A stretch of 64,000 bases of DNA from Euleptes europaea (lineage: Eukaryota > Chordata > Lepidosauria > Squamata > Sphaerodactylidae), in assembly GCF_029931775.1 (NCBI RefSeq), contig NC_079321.1, positions 69,327,524-69,391,523 on the forward strand, read 5' to 3'. The stretch's first letter is position 1, and each line of letters starts with the position of its first letter. Under the pieces are notes generated by a model. That model worked only from the letters and a program-made list of their open reading frames with translations. It did no database searches and had not been told where the DNA came from. The position numbers and the translations under genes were made by a program. Below, one piece after another: positions 1 to 13,500 of this stretch.

Positions 1-15
1 GGGAAGATTATGTCT

Positions 16-680
16 TACCGTATATACTCGCGTATAAGCCGAGTTTTTCAGCCCAAAAAAAGGGCTGAAAAAGCCGAACTCGGCTTATACGCGGGTCAAT
101 ACGGTGGAGGGGGGAACTTACCTCCATCACCGCCGCTGCCGGGCCCAGGCACCTTCCTTCGGCCGGCAGGGGCCTCCTTGGGCCGGCAGGAGGCCCCCGC
201 CGACCGCGCGCCTGGGCGCCTTCCTCCGGCCGGCAGGGGCCTTCCTGCGCAGGCAGAAGGCCCCCGCCGGCCGCGCTGCCACCGGCCGCGCGCCTGGGCG
301 CCTTCCCCCGCCGGCCGCGCCGCCGCCAATTACGTGCCTGGGCGCCTTCCTCCGGCCAGCCCACGAAGGCCACGCCGCCGCTGCCACCGATTCGCCGCCT
401 CTCCCGGTAAGTAGGGGGTTCAGGGGCTCTTCCCCCTCCCCCCCTTGGATGGCACTGGGGTCGGGGTGAGTTGGGGTGGGTTGGGAGGGCCTGGAGGCCG
501 GCGGGAGGGCGACCTGGGGCAGGGCCCTGCGCTCTAAAATGGCGGCCGCCATTTTAGAGCGCAGCATTGCCGGTAAAGGGAATTTCTTATTGACCCTCGG
601 CTTATACGCAGGTCAATAAGAAATTTCCTTTTCTGGCCTCAAATTTGGGGGGGTCGGCTTATACCCGAGTATATACGGTA
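16..680. mobile_element. GC-rich non-autonomous DNA transposon with TIRs
   Basis: The ends are inverted copies of ACCGTATATACTCG followed by a GTATAAGCCGA-like motif, bounded by TA on both sides, which fits a TA target duplication. The interior is very GC-rich, with repeated blocks around GGGCGCCTTCCTCCGGCC. It also has a second inner inverted repeat (AATTTCTTATTGACC near 580 and its complement near 616) and a 38-bp palindrome. A second copy of the same family lies at 25878-26369 in a KPNA5 intron. Long open frames here follow from GC content and are not genes. The superfamily is not certain; the TA duplication suggests a Tc1/mariner-like group. Confidence 0.7.
527..564. repeat. Perfect 38-bp palindrome
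   Basis: The two 19-bp halves are exact reverse complements centred between 545 and 546. Each half contains AAAATGGCGGC, close to the YY1 core (AAGATGGCGGC). It lies inside the GC-rich inverted-repeat element. Confidence 0.9.
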
Positions 681-689
681 TGCTTGAAT

Positions 690-1575
690 GGAAATCCTCT
701 ACATTTGCACAGTGAACTCTGTAAGTTTTTTTAATGGGGCAACATTATAGTGCAATTACTATTGTGCGGGAATACAAAACCATGGAGATGGGTGGGGGTG
801 TTGGCGCCAGTGTCTTGTTCAACCCAGTGTTGAAATGGAGCCCAAATACAGGAAGAAATACATTCATCACAGTGAGACTGGAGGAAGGGAGTGTGAGGGG
901 ATATACCTCAGTGCTGCAACTGAGCAAATAACAGGGTTTTTTCCCCTCTAAAGTGATTAAAAAACTGCATTATTCTTGAGCACCACCATGTGTCAAAATT
1001 TCAAAGGGTGGACAGAGTATTATTATGGTGGCACGACAGCAGGTAGAGTGGGGCCTTTCAATGCCCATCTGGTGTAAAAGAGAAACCTAATAATGGCAGA
1101 AAAAAACCAAAATTACCCTGCGCCATCTGGAATCTCTGCTGAAAGCACAGATTGACCCACAATTGCACCAGCAATATGGCCACTGTGGAAAAACTTCTTT
1201 GTGTGATCTCACACAACAAATCTTGGGTCTCATACAACAAACAATATACAGAAATATAATTCAGCTATAAGGAACCAGGTTCTCTCTTGTACAAAGAAGT
1301 TCTTTGAAAGTTATGTTTTACTGCATTAAGACAGCCATAGCACAAAAGATGGGCTGTCTGAGGAAAAACTGAACTTTTATGAAAAAAGCAACAAAGCTCA
1401 TTAACATCTGGGAAAGACATAGACGGTAATTAAAAAAATCTTGTATAATTTGAATTTCTTCCCATTGACAAAGTATGATTCATAGAACACAGCAAAGAAT
1501 TGGGCAAGAGAAATAAACAGTAATGTATCTTTTTAAAAAAAATCTAAAAGCAAGAATGTGGAAATCTGTGCTGAC
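690..1575. other. ZUP1 intron sequence, nothing recognised
   Basis: No coding exon with splice sites, RNA gene or clear repeat was seen. The ZUP1 exons carrying the catalytic His and Asp should lie further left, outside the window. Confidence 0.5.
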
Positions 1576-4500
1576 CTTGGTGTTGAAGGTAGATTGGAGG
1601 CTTGGAGGTACACACTAACTTGGGAACGTTATTCTTGTCGTCTGAACTGTAGTAACTATGCACCCATTCTAACAAACGAGGATGTGTTCCTGATGGGCTA
1701 GTTGGTTGGTGAAAGTCAACGATTTGACACCTGTAAGACAGTTTCAACAAAGCCTCCATCAACAGTTGTCAAGTTGTTCGATCTGGTATACTTCACTAGT
1801 ATATTAGTCTCTGGAAATTCTACTAGGTCTTACATTAAATCAGCCCTTCTCCTGAATTTCTAATGCCCCCTAGTGCCAAACAAACAGAATTGCGCCACAT
1901 GTTTCATGTTCCTTGATAATATTTGAGCCAAACCGAGCATACACACTAGGAAGCAAGAACTTCATTACTGTCAAAAGCTGAAGTGGTTCTCACTCAGAGG
2001 CAGCCTACAGAAGAGTGGCAGAATGATCCTATGAAAAAAGGTTGAAGGAGCTGGGTATGTTTAGCCTGAAGAGGAGAAGACTGAGAGGGGATATGATGAC
2101 CATCTTCAAGTACTTGAAGGGCTGTCATATAGAGGATGGTGCCAAGTTGTTTTCTGTTGCCCCAGAGGGTCGGACCAGAACCAATGGGTTGAAATTAAAT
2201 CAAAAGAGTTTCCGCCTAGACATTATGAAGAATTTTCTAACAGTTAGAGTGGTTCCTCAGTGGAACAGGCTTCCTCCGGAGGTGGTGAGCTCTCCTTCCC
2301 TGGAGGTTTTTAAGAGGAGGTTAGATGGCCATCAGTCAGCAATGCTGATTCTGTGACCTTAGGCAGATGAGAGGGAAGGCATCTTGGCCATCTTCTGGTC
2401 ACTGGGGGTGTGGGGGGGGTAGTTGTGAGTTTCCTGCATTGTGCAGGGGGTGGACTAGATGACCCTGGTAGTCTCTTCCAACTCTAGGATTCTATGATCC
2501 TAAAATACAAGGAGCAGGGGAAAGAGCAGAGGATTAATTACAAGGATTTATACAAGGAGAAGAGATCCAGGCAATGGATTTGTTAATTGACACCATAGAC
2601 TTTTCAAATAACATCTTCAGCAGAGTCCAAACAGCACTGAATTTGACCCATTATAGTGCAGCTCATGTATTTAATATTCTCATCTCTATGGAAATGATGA
2701 CATATCTACACAGGAAAAGTTTGCATTTGAAATCCTACCTAAAAAGTGCCTTCAGAAATGACTGGCATTAATTGTTGTTAAGTCAAAATAAAACATTTTC
2801 CCTTTTGATTAGCAGTACTTACTTTAGCCTGAGAGAAGTTAAAAGTGAATAAATTTCACATGCTCCTATCCATGCCTTAGTTCCCTGTAATCTGCTGTTG
2901 AAGTGAGAAGCTCCTTGGGGATCAAATCCTTCTTTCCAGGAATTTTCAATCAACGACTGAATTTTTGGAATGCAAGGAATTGACAGATCTAAAAATTAGG
3001 AAAAAAAACTGTAGTTAAATTCAGCATTTTGTGGCTAGAATACAATAGCAATTACGTGTATTTTAAGCTATAAATCAACAGGGCAAGCTACAGCATGGGA
3101 ATACAACTCAAATAGTTACACAGGCCAAAATCAAACCTGACTGGAACTAAGTATGCCACACTGTGGAAGTGTATCGCTAGGTCCCACCCATGTCATCACC
3201 TGGGGTTGCCCAGTGAATTTCCGGATTTGGCAAGAGTGCAAACAGGTACACTGAAGATCACCATGTCATTCTGTAGATAAACTGCAAATTGTAAGCTCAC
3301 ATGGCCTCAATTTGTGTCAAGGGAGAAGGAGTTTAACGCTTCAGCCTCCGCTTGATTGCTAAATATAAGAAGGCAGCACGAAGGCTCTGTATACAAAAAC
3401 ACTATAATGTAGACCAACTATAATCCAAAAACATGAAATGCATAACCACCAAAAATCCTATCATACACAGAACTAAACACATAACAACAAAGACAACACA
3501 AGGTTTGTGTATCAGTCACTATATAAACTAACAAGGATCCAGGAGTAATATTCAAATCCACAAGTCCACCATGCAGAAGCCAAGAAAGTCCAAAAGCGGA
3601 ACTGCTAGGCAGAGAACATCCTCAGGAGTCCTGTAGAACACAGAAACCCACAGAGAACGGTCCCTGCGGGGTCCAACAAGAGTGTGAATTCCGGATAGTT
3701 AAGTGTTTTGATCCTTTTTCAGCTTGCCATATGTAGGTAAGTGAATTTCCATGGATGGATATAGATGACAAATCTCCAATATAACGTGGATGAAAGATAG
3801 CAGAAATAGACCACAGAGGGTTCAATACTGATTATCCCAGGCACGAGTTACTTGACTGCAGCATTTAAAATCTGGCTTCCTGCTTTGTTGCTAGCATCCT
3901 TAAGGAACACATATCCCAGGTATTTCTTGGCACTTCCTTAAGAACTGCCACCTGTCTCCTGTGGTGCAACTTCAGTGGCATCTGGATGTGTGCTGAGCGG
4001 GCCCCTGCTCAGAGCTGCAACCACTAGAGGGCATGGAGTTCAGCAATGCCTGCTGAGTCACAAAACTGTAACTGGGACTCCATGCGGCTATATGTTGTGC
4101 ATCCCTGCACTAGAAATAAGTTTGAGAGCTGGTGTAGTATACAGGCTAAAAAGAGTGAGCTAGCAAGCCTGGCTGGCCAGGTAGGCTCACAACAACAGCC
4201 TTGGTGGGGGGGCAAGGGCGGAGCCAGGGCAGGGTCACCAAAGCCCTCTATAAAGCTGGGGAAATGGAGACCAGTGAGAAGGCTCCCGGCTGCTAGGGTT
4301 AGGCTCTGACTAGCACCCTGGCAACCTAAGAGGAGGAGAGTTCTGACTCCTCCTCTGAATAGTCTGAGGCCAAGGAAGTCCCCCTGGCTCAGACAATTAG
4401 GGCTTTGGCAGCCGCTAGGGTTCCCAAAGAGGCTGCAGACGAACCCCAGTGCCAAAAAGGATGACCCAAGAAACTACAGGCCAGTCAGTTTGACCTCTGT

Positions 4501-7500
4501 TCCAGGGAAGATACTACAGCAGATTTTAAAGGGGTCAATCTGCGAGCATCTGAAGGACAACTTTGTGATCCAGGGAAGTCAGCATGAATTTGTCCCCAAC
4601 AGGTCCTGCCAGACCAACCTCGTTTCCTTCTTTGATCTAGTGATGAGCTTACTGGATCATGGGAATACCATCGACGTTGTCTACCTTGATTTCAGTAAAG
4701 CTTTTGACAGGATCCCTCATGATGTTCTGATGGGTAAGTAAGCTGGTGCACTGCAGACTAGACTCTAGGATAGTTAGGTGGACAGGGAACTGGAGAACAG
4801 CACCCAAAGAGCAGTTGTCAATGGTATTTCATCTGATTGGAGGTAGGTGTCCCGTAGGGTGCCACAGGGCTCAGTTCTGGGCCCAGTACTTCGCAATATT
4901 TTTATAAATGATCTGGACGAGGGGGTGGAGGGACTACTCATTAAATTTGCAGCTGACACCAAATTGTGAAGAGGAGCAAACACCCCGGAAGACAGAGATA
5001 GAATTCAATGAAATAAGAACACATTGGGAAAGTGGGCAGATGTGAACAAGATGCAATTCAACAAGGGTATTGTTATTATTAATAAAATATGCTATTTTGG
5101 TATACATTTAGGCTGTTAACGTAAGTTCTGTAATCAGGTTCATATGAATTTTAATTGAATACTTCTGGCCACCCATGAAAACATCCCAGGGACTGCTCTT
5201 ATTTTCACTTATTTGAATTGTTAACTCACACAAGGCAGAAATATTTTCTTTTAATAACAGAAGTTGCTTTATACCAGGTGAGACCACTGATCCCACCTAG
5301 CACTGTTCTGCCTTCTCCAATTGGCAGCAACTCTCCTTCAGAAAGAGCTTTCCTCACCCTGACTACCGGGGACCCTTTTAATGGAGCTATCAGGAACTGG
5401 ATCGGGGACCTTGGGCACATAAAACAGGCACTCTGTCACTGAATCACAGCCTCTCTCTGAGGCAGGCTGCAGGATGGGCAGTTACAGAAGTACATTCTTT
5501 CACTAGGTGTGTTATAAGCTAGCAAATCGTGCAATACAATTTGATACCAAAATGCATACCTTTCAAGCAGTCTTGGTAGGTGCTGTTTCTCAGGAGAGAA
5601 GAAAGAATCATCTGAAAGTTCCGATACCCGCAACCCCAGCCTTTGTCTCTGAAAGAACAATGGAAGTGATCCACTCCCGCAGAAAGCCAGACTCGCTTTA
5701 TGTCTGTACATTTAGTATGATAGTAACGGCTGAGCACTTCGATAATGCCTGAATAAATACACAAAAGGGGGTGGGGAAGAGACAGGTACTTACAATAGGT
5801 CAATTTGTTTACTGTACTGTCTGTGTCGTTCTAGCCAAAACAGATATACACAGAGCAAAGTCCTATTTCTTTTCTCTCAGTGCTAATAAAAATCCAGAAA
5901 ATAGAAATGTCTTCCAAACTAGAGGAGATTCAGATGTTTTTTTTTTTTTACTAAGTTTGCATTTGTGGAATTAGTGCGTAATTACCATTTGTAAATAGTA
6001 CTGAAAACAGAGAAAAATAAAACATTTTAGGTTAGCAGCTGTTAAGAACAGCAAAGAAAATCCCAGACACCATGGTACTGTGGAACGCGGCAATGCTCAT
6101 GGAACCAGTATGGTCTAAGTGGATAACAGGAGACACTATTTGAATCTTTCCTTCAGCCATGGTTGGTTGTGAACAAGACAGACTGTAATATACTTTGATC
6201 ATTAGTAGAGTGCATTAAGTGACACAACAACCTTTAATTTACTGCAACCTTTTATTTACTGAATAAGAGAGAATAATCTCTCTTATTCAGATTTGAAACC
6301 AATATAGCACACTTGGAAGCAATTTTCACTAAAATTAGTAGTACTTTCTTCTAAGTAAATATATTGGAAGCTATCATACCAGATTGACTATATACAACAT
6401 AAATCAAGACTTCTGTAAAGGGCTTTAAATGTGTGGATTTTAAGCTCTATAATTTATTTATTTCCATTTGTTACCCCACTCTTCCCGCAAGAATGACAAA
6501 ATGGTCAGCAAAAGATCCTCTACTTGAAGCCAGTAAAAAAAAGGTCCCCTGTGCAAGCACCGGGCCATTCCTGACCCATGGGGTGACATCACGTCCCGGT
6601 GTTTACTAGGAAGACTTTGTTCATGGGGTGGTTTGCCAGTGCCTTCCCCAGTCATCTTCCCTTTACCCCCAGCAAGCTGGGTACTCATTTTATCAACCTC
6701 AGAAGGATGGAAGGCTGAGTCAACCTTGAACCAGCTACCTGAAACCAACTTCTGTTGGGATCGAACTCAGGCTGTGAGCAGAGCTTAGACTGCAGTACTG
6801 CAGCTTACCACTCTACACCACGGGGCTCTTATTTGAAGTCAGTAGCTAATGCATAAAAACGCAGTGTCGACTTATTAAGGGAACGTCTTTAAAAAACAGC
6901 CAGGCAGATAGCCACCCTGCGCTTCAGAACCAGAATCTCACAGTTTTGTATAGCTAACGGTCCACTCACTTCAGGTCACAGTCAAGTTATCACCACTGAG
7001 ACTTAGAATTATACATTAAGAAATCATGAATCTATTAATGAATGAGCCAGAATCTGTCAGATATTACACAGGCAGACCGAGTAATGTGCTAAACCCTGCA
7101 ATGATACTAAATAGGGATCATAACATATACACGAGCCAGCCAGAGTCCATATTTCCTGTTACTATTCACAGAATCAACTCTTTATCTGGAAAACTAAATT
7201 GCACATATCTTGAGAACAAATGGCACACATATGCTAGAATATCTAAAAACTCTGTCGTGTGTCTGATCTCCTGGCTGACAAATTGTCCCCAAATGTGGAA
7301 GAACCATACTCAATATACTTTAGTACTACTATACGTAATAATGACTACAAGAATTGCCATGCCTAGACAAGATCTTGAGGCCCAATTTTTATTTCTGTCC
7401 TGACAGATCAGAGAGATATTTCTAATGTATGCATCCATATCCCAGAACAAGCCAACTCTTAATCAACAGTGGCTGTTAAGAACTACTCCAAGTCACTTTA

Positions 7501-10500
7501 AATCAGGCTTCTGAGGAGGCTCCCATTCTCTGCACTACTGACCTGAAGTCTGTGTATTTTCATCATCAGTGCCACCAGCCAAAAAGTCCATCAGGTCAGC
7601 TTTTCTCTTTTGATTCTTAGAAGGTGGCATTCTTCCCTGAGTTACTTCCTTTTCCATGTTCTTCAATGATTGCTGCTTGCACCCACCAGAACCATCCAAG
7701 GCATATCGTTTCTGTTAAGGATACATTACAGTAGTTTGTATGAATATTGCATGAACAATACACACAATTTAACTGGCACACTATGTCAGTTATTAACATC
7801 AGGAAGTATCACTTTGTTTAATAATACCTTATAAAACTAAGCCCTTATTTTTCTACAGACAGATACCATTCAACTAAAAGTGATACTAATATTCCAAAGT
7901 AAGAGAGAAAATTGTAAAGTCAGGCATTCACATTCAATCTCTGTGGGTAGCATTTGTCCAGCAAAATAATCATCATTAGTTGCCTAGCATATTAAAATGA
8001 CCCACATTCCATTACTGAACAGAACAGACAGTTTGAAACTCCCATTATGACATGCATTTATTACTAGAAACTTAATTTTCTCCCTTAGTAAACACAGATC
8101 CATGTACGATATCAGCATGTCATATTTTGTGTTACAATGGAAGTTGACCTGTTCCTGATCAGACCTTAGTCTTAGACTAACATAACCTGTAATTTTCAGT
8201 TACTGAAAACTAGCTTGATAGAAACTTCCGCTCAAAGAATTCATCTCAAAGAATAAAGATGAGCTAATACCTATTTTTAACAGAATTCTATCTGTAACAT
8301 CTGTCTTCCTGTCCTATCTGAAATTTATTTTTGCTTATCCATAGGACAGTCCTTTCATAAGATGGAGATTTTGGGAACTTGTAAGTAGGGACAGTCTAGA
8401 GGCCCAAAACCAAGCATCCAAGCTAGCCAAGCCTAACATGATGTCCACCTCCCCTGCTTATGCTGCCGAAGCCTAACCTGGACATGTCCTGGTGCCCTTG
8501 GGGGTAGGAGAGCAGAGGTTGAAACATCTGAGAGCTGCCTCACCCATCAAGGCCAGCAGCAAGGCTGGGACTGCTTGGGCAGGCCTGGCAGGGGTGGGGA
8601 TGATACTACCAGGGCAGGCTCCAGTGGACAGTCCAAGTTTGCTGGAAGCAATGGGAGGACAGGCTTGCTACAAGGTAAGAAGGACCGAAACCCTGTAGAA
8701 TCATAGAGTTGGAAGGGACCCTCTGTAGCCCTCTGGCTATCCTGCCTGGTTGCAATGAAGAGGCAGGAATCTGAGAAGGGCGGGCCAAAGACGAGGTGCA
8801 GGTGAGGGAAAGAGGTAATGAAGGTAACTGGCCTCTTAGGCCAGATTGTCTAAGGCAGGGGTGTCAAACTCATTTGTGAGGAGGGCCGGATCGAACATTA
8901 ATGGCTGTTGGTCGGGCCGAACATGGGTGGCCTCCATGTGTGTGTGTGGGGGGAGTCCCCTTTGGGAAGCTTCCCCCCCTCACGGAGGCCAGGTCTACCC
9001 ATTGGTGTCTATGGTGGCCCATAGAAACCAATGGGTAGACCTGGCCTCCATGGGAGTCTCAGTCGGGAGGCCAGGTCTACTGCCATGCAAACCAATGGGT
9101 AGACCTGGCCTCTGGATGGAGACGGGTTTTTCCCCCCACTGAGGCCAGGTCTACCCATTGATTTGCATAGCAGTAGACCTGGCCTCCCAACTGAACCCTC
9201 TCCCCCCCATGGAGGCCAGGTCTGCCCACTGGTTTCTATGCCCATAATCAGTAGACCTGACCTTTGGGGGGGGGAGGAGAAAGTCCCCATGGGGAGGCCA
9301 GGTCTACCGCCATGCAAGCGGCAACCTGGCTGCGCCCAGGAGAGTGTGTGTGTGTGACGGGGAATGCGATCGAGCCAGGACCGCCCGGGAGTGTGTGTGT
9401 GTGTGACGGGGAAGGCAATCGAGCCAGGATCGCTCAGAAGAGTGGGGTGGTGGCGGCGGGGAAGGCGATCCTGGCCCCTGCCCGGACCAGGATCACTCGG
9501 GAGAGTGGAGGGGGGTGAGGGGGAAGGTGATCCTGGCCCCCGCCTGGGCCAGGATTGCTCAGGAGAGTGGGGGGGGGGGGTGACGGGGAAGGCGATCCTG
9601 GCCCCCGCCTGGGCCAGGATAGCTCGGGAGAGTGGGGTGGTGGTGGTGGGAAAGGCGATCCTGGCCCCCGCCTGGGCCAGGATCGCTCGGGAGAGTGGGG
9701 TGGGGAAGGCGATCCTGCCCCCCCCTCGTGCCAGGCACGCCCGGCTGAGTGTGAGGGGTGGGGGTGGCGGGAGTGGTGACGGCGGGGAGGGCGAGCCTGG
9801 CCCCCACTGGTGCCAGGCACGGCCAGAAGAGTACGGGGTGGTGGTGGGGGGGGGCTGTCTTGGCTCACGGGCCGGCGAGCAGCCCTCCGGGGGCCAGATC
9901 TGGCCTGTGGGCAGCCACTTTGACACCCCTGGTCTAAGGGGTGGAGACAACAGAAGTTAAAAAAGGGAGACTCCCAATGATGGCCTGAGAGAAGGAGGCT
10001 CAGCTGAAGGCTGTGAGAGGTGCTGCCAGTGGAAGAGAGGAACAGCAACTGCTTCTGCTTCCAATTTTGATGCCTACAGAGGGCACAGGGCTTGTGGCAA
10101 GATGGTGGAGAGGTGGATGGGCAAGAGGAGTGCCACACATCAGACAAAACTGACAACCTATTATTATGTGAATAATTCATTGTTTGCTGACAAGACTGTT
10201 ACAAAGGCAAATGAATCAATCAAAACACAGTTATTTTATTCTGGTAACTAGGTTCAGGGGACTGCAAGGGATCATGGAACAGAAGAATAATTTGAGATCC
10301 CAGTCTTCAAATCCCCTTCAGAGGGCCTTTATAAACTTTCAATGTAAAGCAGGCCAATGTCACCCTCACTGCATTTTCTGTAACTGACACTCAGTTAACT
10401 TAATGTGCTTTCTAGAGCATTTTCAGTCGCCATCAGGCTTACCGGGGGGTATTTTTTCTTAATTTACAAAGTCATCTTTATCTGCATTCCTGGGGAGCCC

Positions 10501-13500
10501 TTGAATAAGAAGATATCCTCCCATATCTGTGGACTGCATGGTTTGTGGCGTTTGTTATCTGCATGGGAACCATCATATTAAGCGCTATGCATTGTCAGGG
10601 TGACAAGAGGAGGCTTCAATCAAGTAGATAATCCAGTTGGAGCTATGTGGAAGGCTGAGAGTACCTTATAGAGGCCCATTCGGTCACCCACATGCATCCC
10701 TGTGAAAACCACAGCGTATCTGCCTTGGGGACCCTGATGGAGTGGAAAGGTGGCATAACAATGTGTTATATAAATAAATAAATCTTAAGTGCCCTGAAGG
10801 AACCCAGGCATCCCCACCCCCACACTGCCTGCATCTTAGGATGAGATCTTACCATACAGCAAATAGCTCCCCAAAGAGCAGCTAGAGAGAGTGATGAAAC
10901 TGAGGCTTTAATTCTGCTTTACGTTGTCCCCAGAGAGGCAAGGCATCACTGGATGTTACACAGACGTCAAATGTTTACATATTTAGAAAATATTAAGACA
11001 TTTTCAGGCTTCTGAAATAAATTCATTACCTCTCTGTTAAGAAGGGACAACAATGAAAGAAATAAGCTACCTCCCCTGTCATATTGTGGCCTGCTATCAG
11101 TACAGTCCTTTGCAGAGTCACTCCAGTTTACACTCACTGAAATCAAAGGGGTTAGACTGGGGTAACTGCACAGGATTGTATTGTAGGTGCACTCTGATTA
11201 CAGGGGTGCACCCTTTGCTCCACGTGCTCCAAGAGTTTAATAAGCATTTGCCAGAACTGTATGCACACAAGTAGTATACTTTTTCAGAAAACAGCAGATG
11301 ACCTCTGTACTTCTCTGCAAACAGTACTAAAGTAAAAACTTATAGCAAATAAGGCATCTAATACATCATGCAGTTAGACTGTCAACATACTTGCAGCTTT
11401 TGAAAGTCTCTCTCTTGTCTCACAGCCTCTCTCCGTTGTCTGACTTCCTCATTCTGGATATGCTGTGCCAATTCTAGATCATTTTTGTTTCTTCCTATTG
11501 TTACACCAGATCATATAAAACAAAAGAAGGCTCCAATAAGGTTTCACTTAATTGGTTTGCAGTAGGGATGGCAAATGACCCCCTACTCTTTGACTACAAT
11601 TAAATATTCCAAGAATATTTATTTATTTATTTGCTCTTACATCCTGCTCTCCCCGGCAAAGCCAGGCGCAGGGCGGCTCATAGCACATCAGTAGGTGTCT
11701 GCTTACTTTCTGAAACGACATTATAGCAAAATTTCTAGTAATAAGAATGTTTCAATAATTATTGTTTATTTCCATGTTAATTTCATTAAAAACTATAATG
11801 GCACATTGACCCCAATGTTCCAGGATAAAAGCCAAAGAGAATAATTGTTCAATGAGTAATTCAAATCTTTACAAACTTTACTTAATATTAAAAGTTACAA
11901 TAATTCTTGTAAAAGGTAACTGGTAGTGAAACTATTAAATTAACCTTTTATTGTAATTAGTATGTATTAAACCTGTTGATATTAATCACTCTGCGGGGCA
12001 GCAACAAGGGTTCTGATAAAGGGAATGCTTTAAAAATAATGGGTCAAGCAACCAAATTTTTTGAATAGCTGGATGCCGAATTATCTCTTACTATATGCCA
12101 TATTTTACAACAGAAATTCTATTAGATTTCAGAAAGTTGAGAATTTTTGAAGATGCAGATTAGAGATCTTCCCAGCAAAGTACAACTTTTCAAACACAGT
12201 ATAATATATTTCATATAATATATGTTTCTGACAATTTCAATATTTCCCTAGAAGGAAAGGAATATACAAGATTATCTTGGTGCCGCTACTGTTCTTTTTC
12301 TAGTTTCAATAGTTTTATAACTATTGATATAGCACCATATTGGCCAACCTATGGCCACCAGCGCGCCCCCCCACTCGCCCTGCAGTGGCATGGGGAGGGG
12401 TGGGCCCATCGCCTGGGCTGGAGCGAGGGCGGGGTTGTTGCCCCGGGGGCCGCACCATCGGCCGCTTGCCTTGCATAGCCCCCCGGCCCTTGCGATCGCC
12501 CCACCCCCCGTCAGGGAGATGGACCACGCCGTCCCAGTCACGGGGCAGGCACCGCCTCCTCTCCCTGCCACCCCCCCCAGCTGGGTTGCGGTGGGGGTGG
12601 GGCGACGGGCCCGTGGCCCCACGCTTGCTCCGCCCGGCCCCCCCCGATGCTTCTGCATCTCCCGGGGGCCTTGGAGCAGTTGGGGGTGGGGGCGGTCGAC
12701 CGCTGACCAGCTGGGCTGCGGTGGGACAGGTGCTGCAGGCAGCCGGCGGTTTCGTGCCCGCCCTGCCTGGCTCCCCTGGACTCTGTCGCGACTCTCGGGG
12801 GCTCTGGGCAGGACGGGGGTTGGGCAGTGGTGGGTCTTCCTGCTCCCCGGCGGCGGACGGGTGGGTGCCGGGATGCAGGGGAGTCCTGGTTTGGGCTGGG
12901 TCTTGGCGGCCCGCCCTGGACACGCTTCTGGGGGGGGCAGTCATTCTCTGCCTGAGACCCTGGAGAGCCGTTGCCCGTCTGGGTGGTTCAGGATAAGGCA
13001 GCCTCATGAGGAGGGGCTGTGGCTCAGGGGAAGAGCCTCTGCTTGGCATGCAGAGGATCCAGGATAAGTCCCCAGCCACTGTAGTTAAAGGATCTCGGGT
13101 AGCAGGTGAGCCACGGCCCCTCCCCCGACTCTCCAGGGTGTTGGGCGGAACGTCTGCTTGGCATACGGAGGGCATGAAGCCTCAGTGTTCAGGTTGAATT
13201 GCCGTGTTGGCACTTGGCGGTGGATGAGTGGGTTTTGGGTTGCAGTTTGGGCACTCGGTCTCTGGAAGGTTCGCCATCACTGATATAGGACAATCAAAGC
13301 CTACGTTAAGGGGTTTCATTTTTCCTACGTTAATAAAATCAAGAAGAGAACACACATATTTGTGTACAGATACTGCTATTTCCTGAATGACAGAAGGTTT
13401 TAAATTTTTAAAAGTACCATTCATATTTTGGAATCTTCCCCCTTACCTTCTGAACAACTGGATTCCTCCAAATGCAACTCAACATGTTCCCGTAGAACTG

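Noticed and set aside
8-570. Overlapping open frames of up to 146 codons on both strands
   Set aside because: All are Pro/Arg/Gly/Ala-rich, in several frames at once, inside a GC-rich TIR element; they reflect composition.
9009-10180. Open frames of 313, 248 and 198 codons
   Set aside because: They read through the hAT minisatellite in different frames and are repeats of the same short phrase; no splice signals or homology.
12321-13175. 284-codon minus-strand frame and 238-codon plus-strand frame
   Set aside because: They lie in the GC-rich core of a hAT-like element and have low-complexity sequence.
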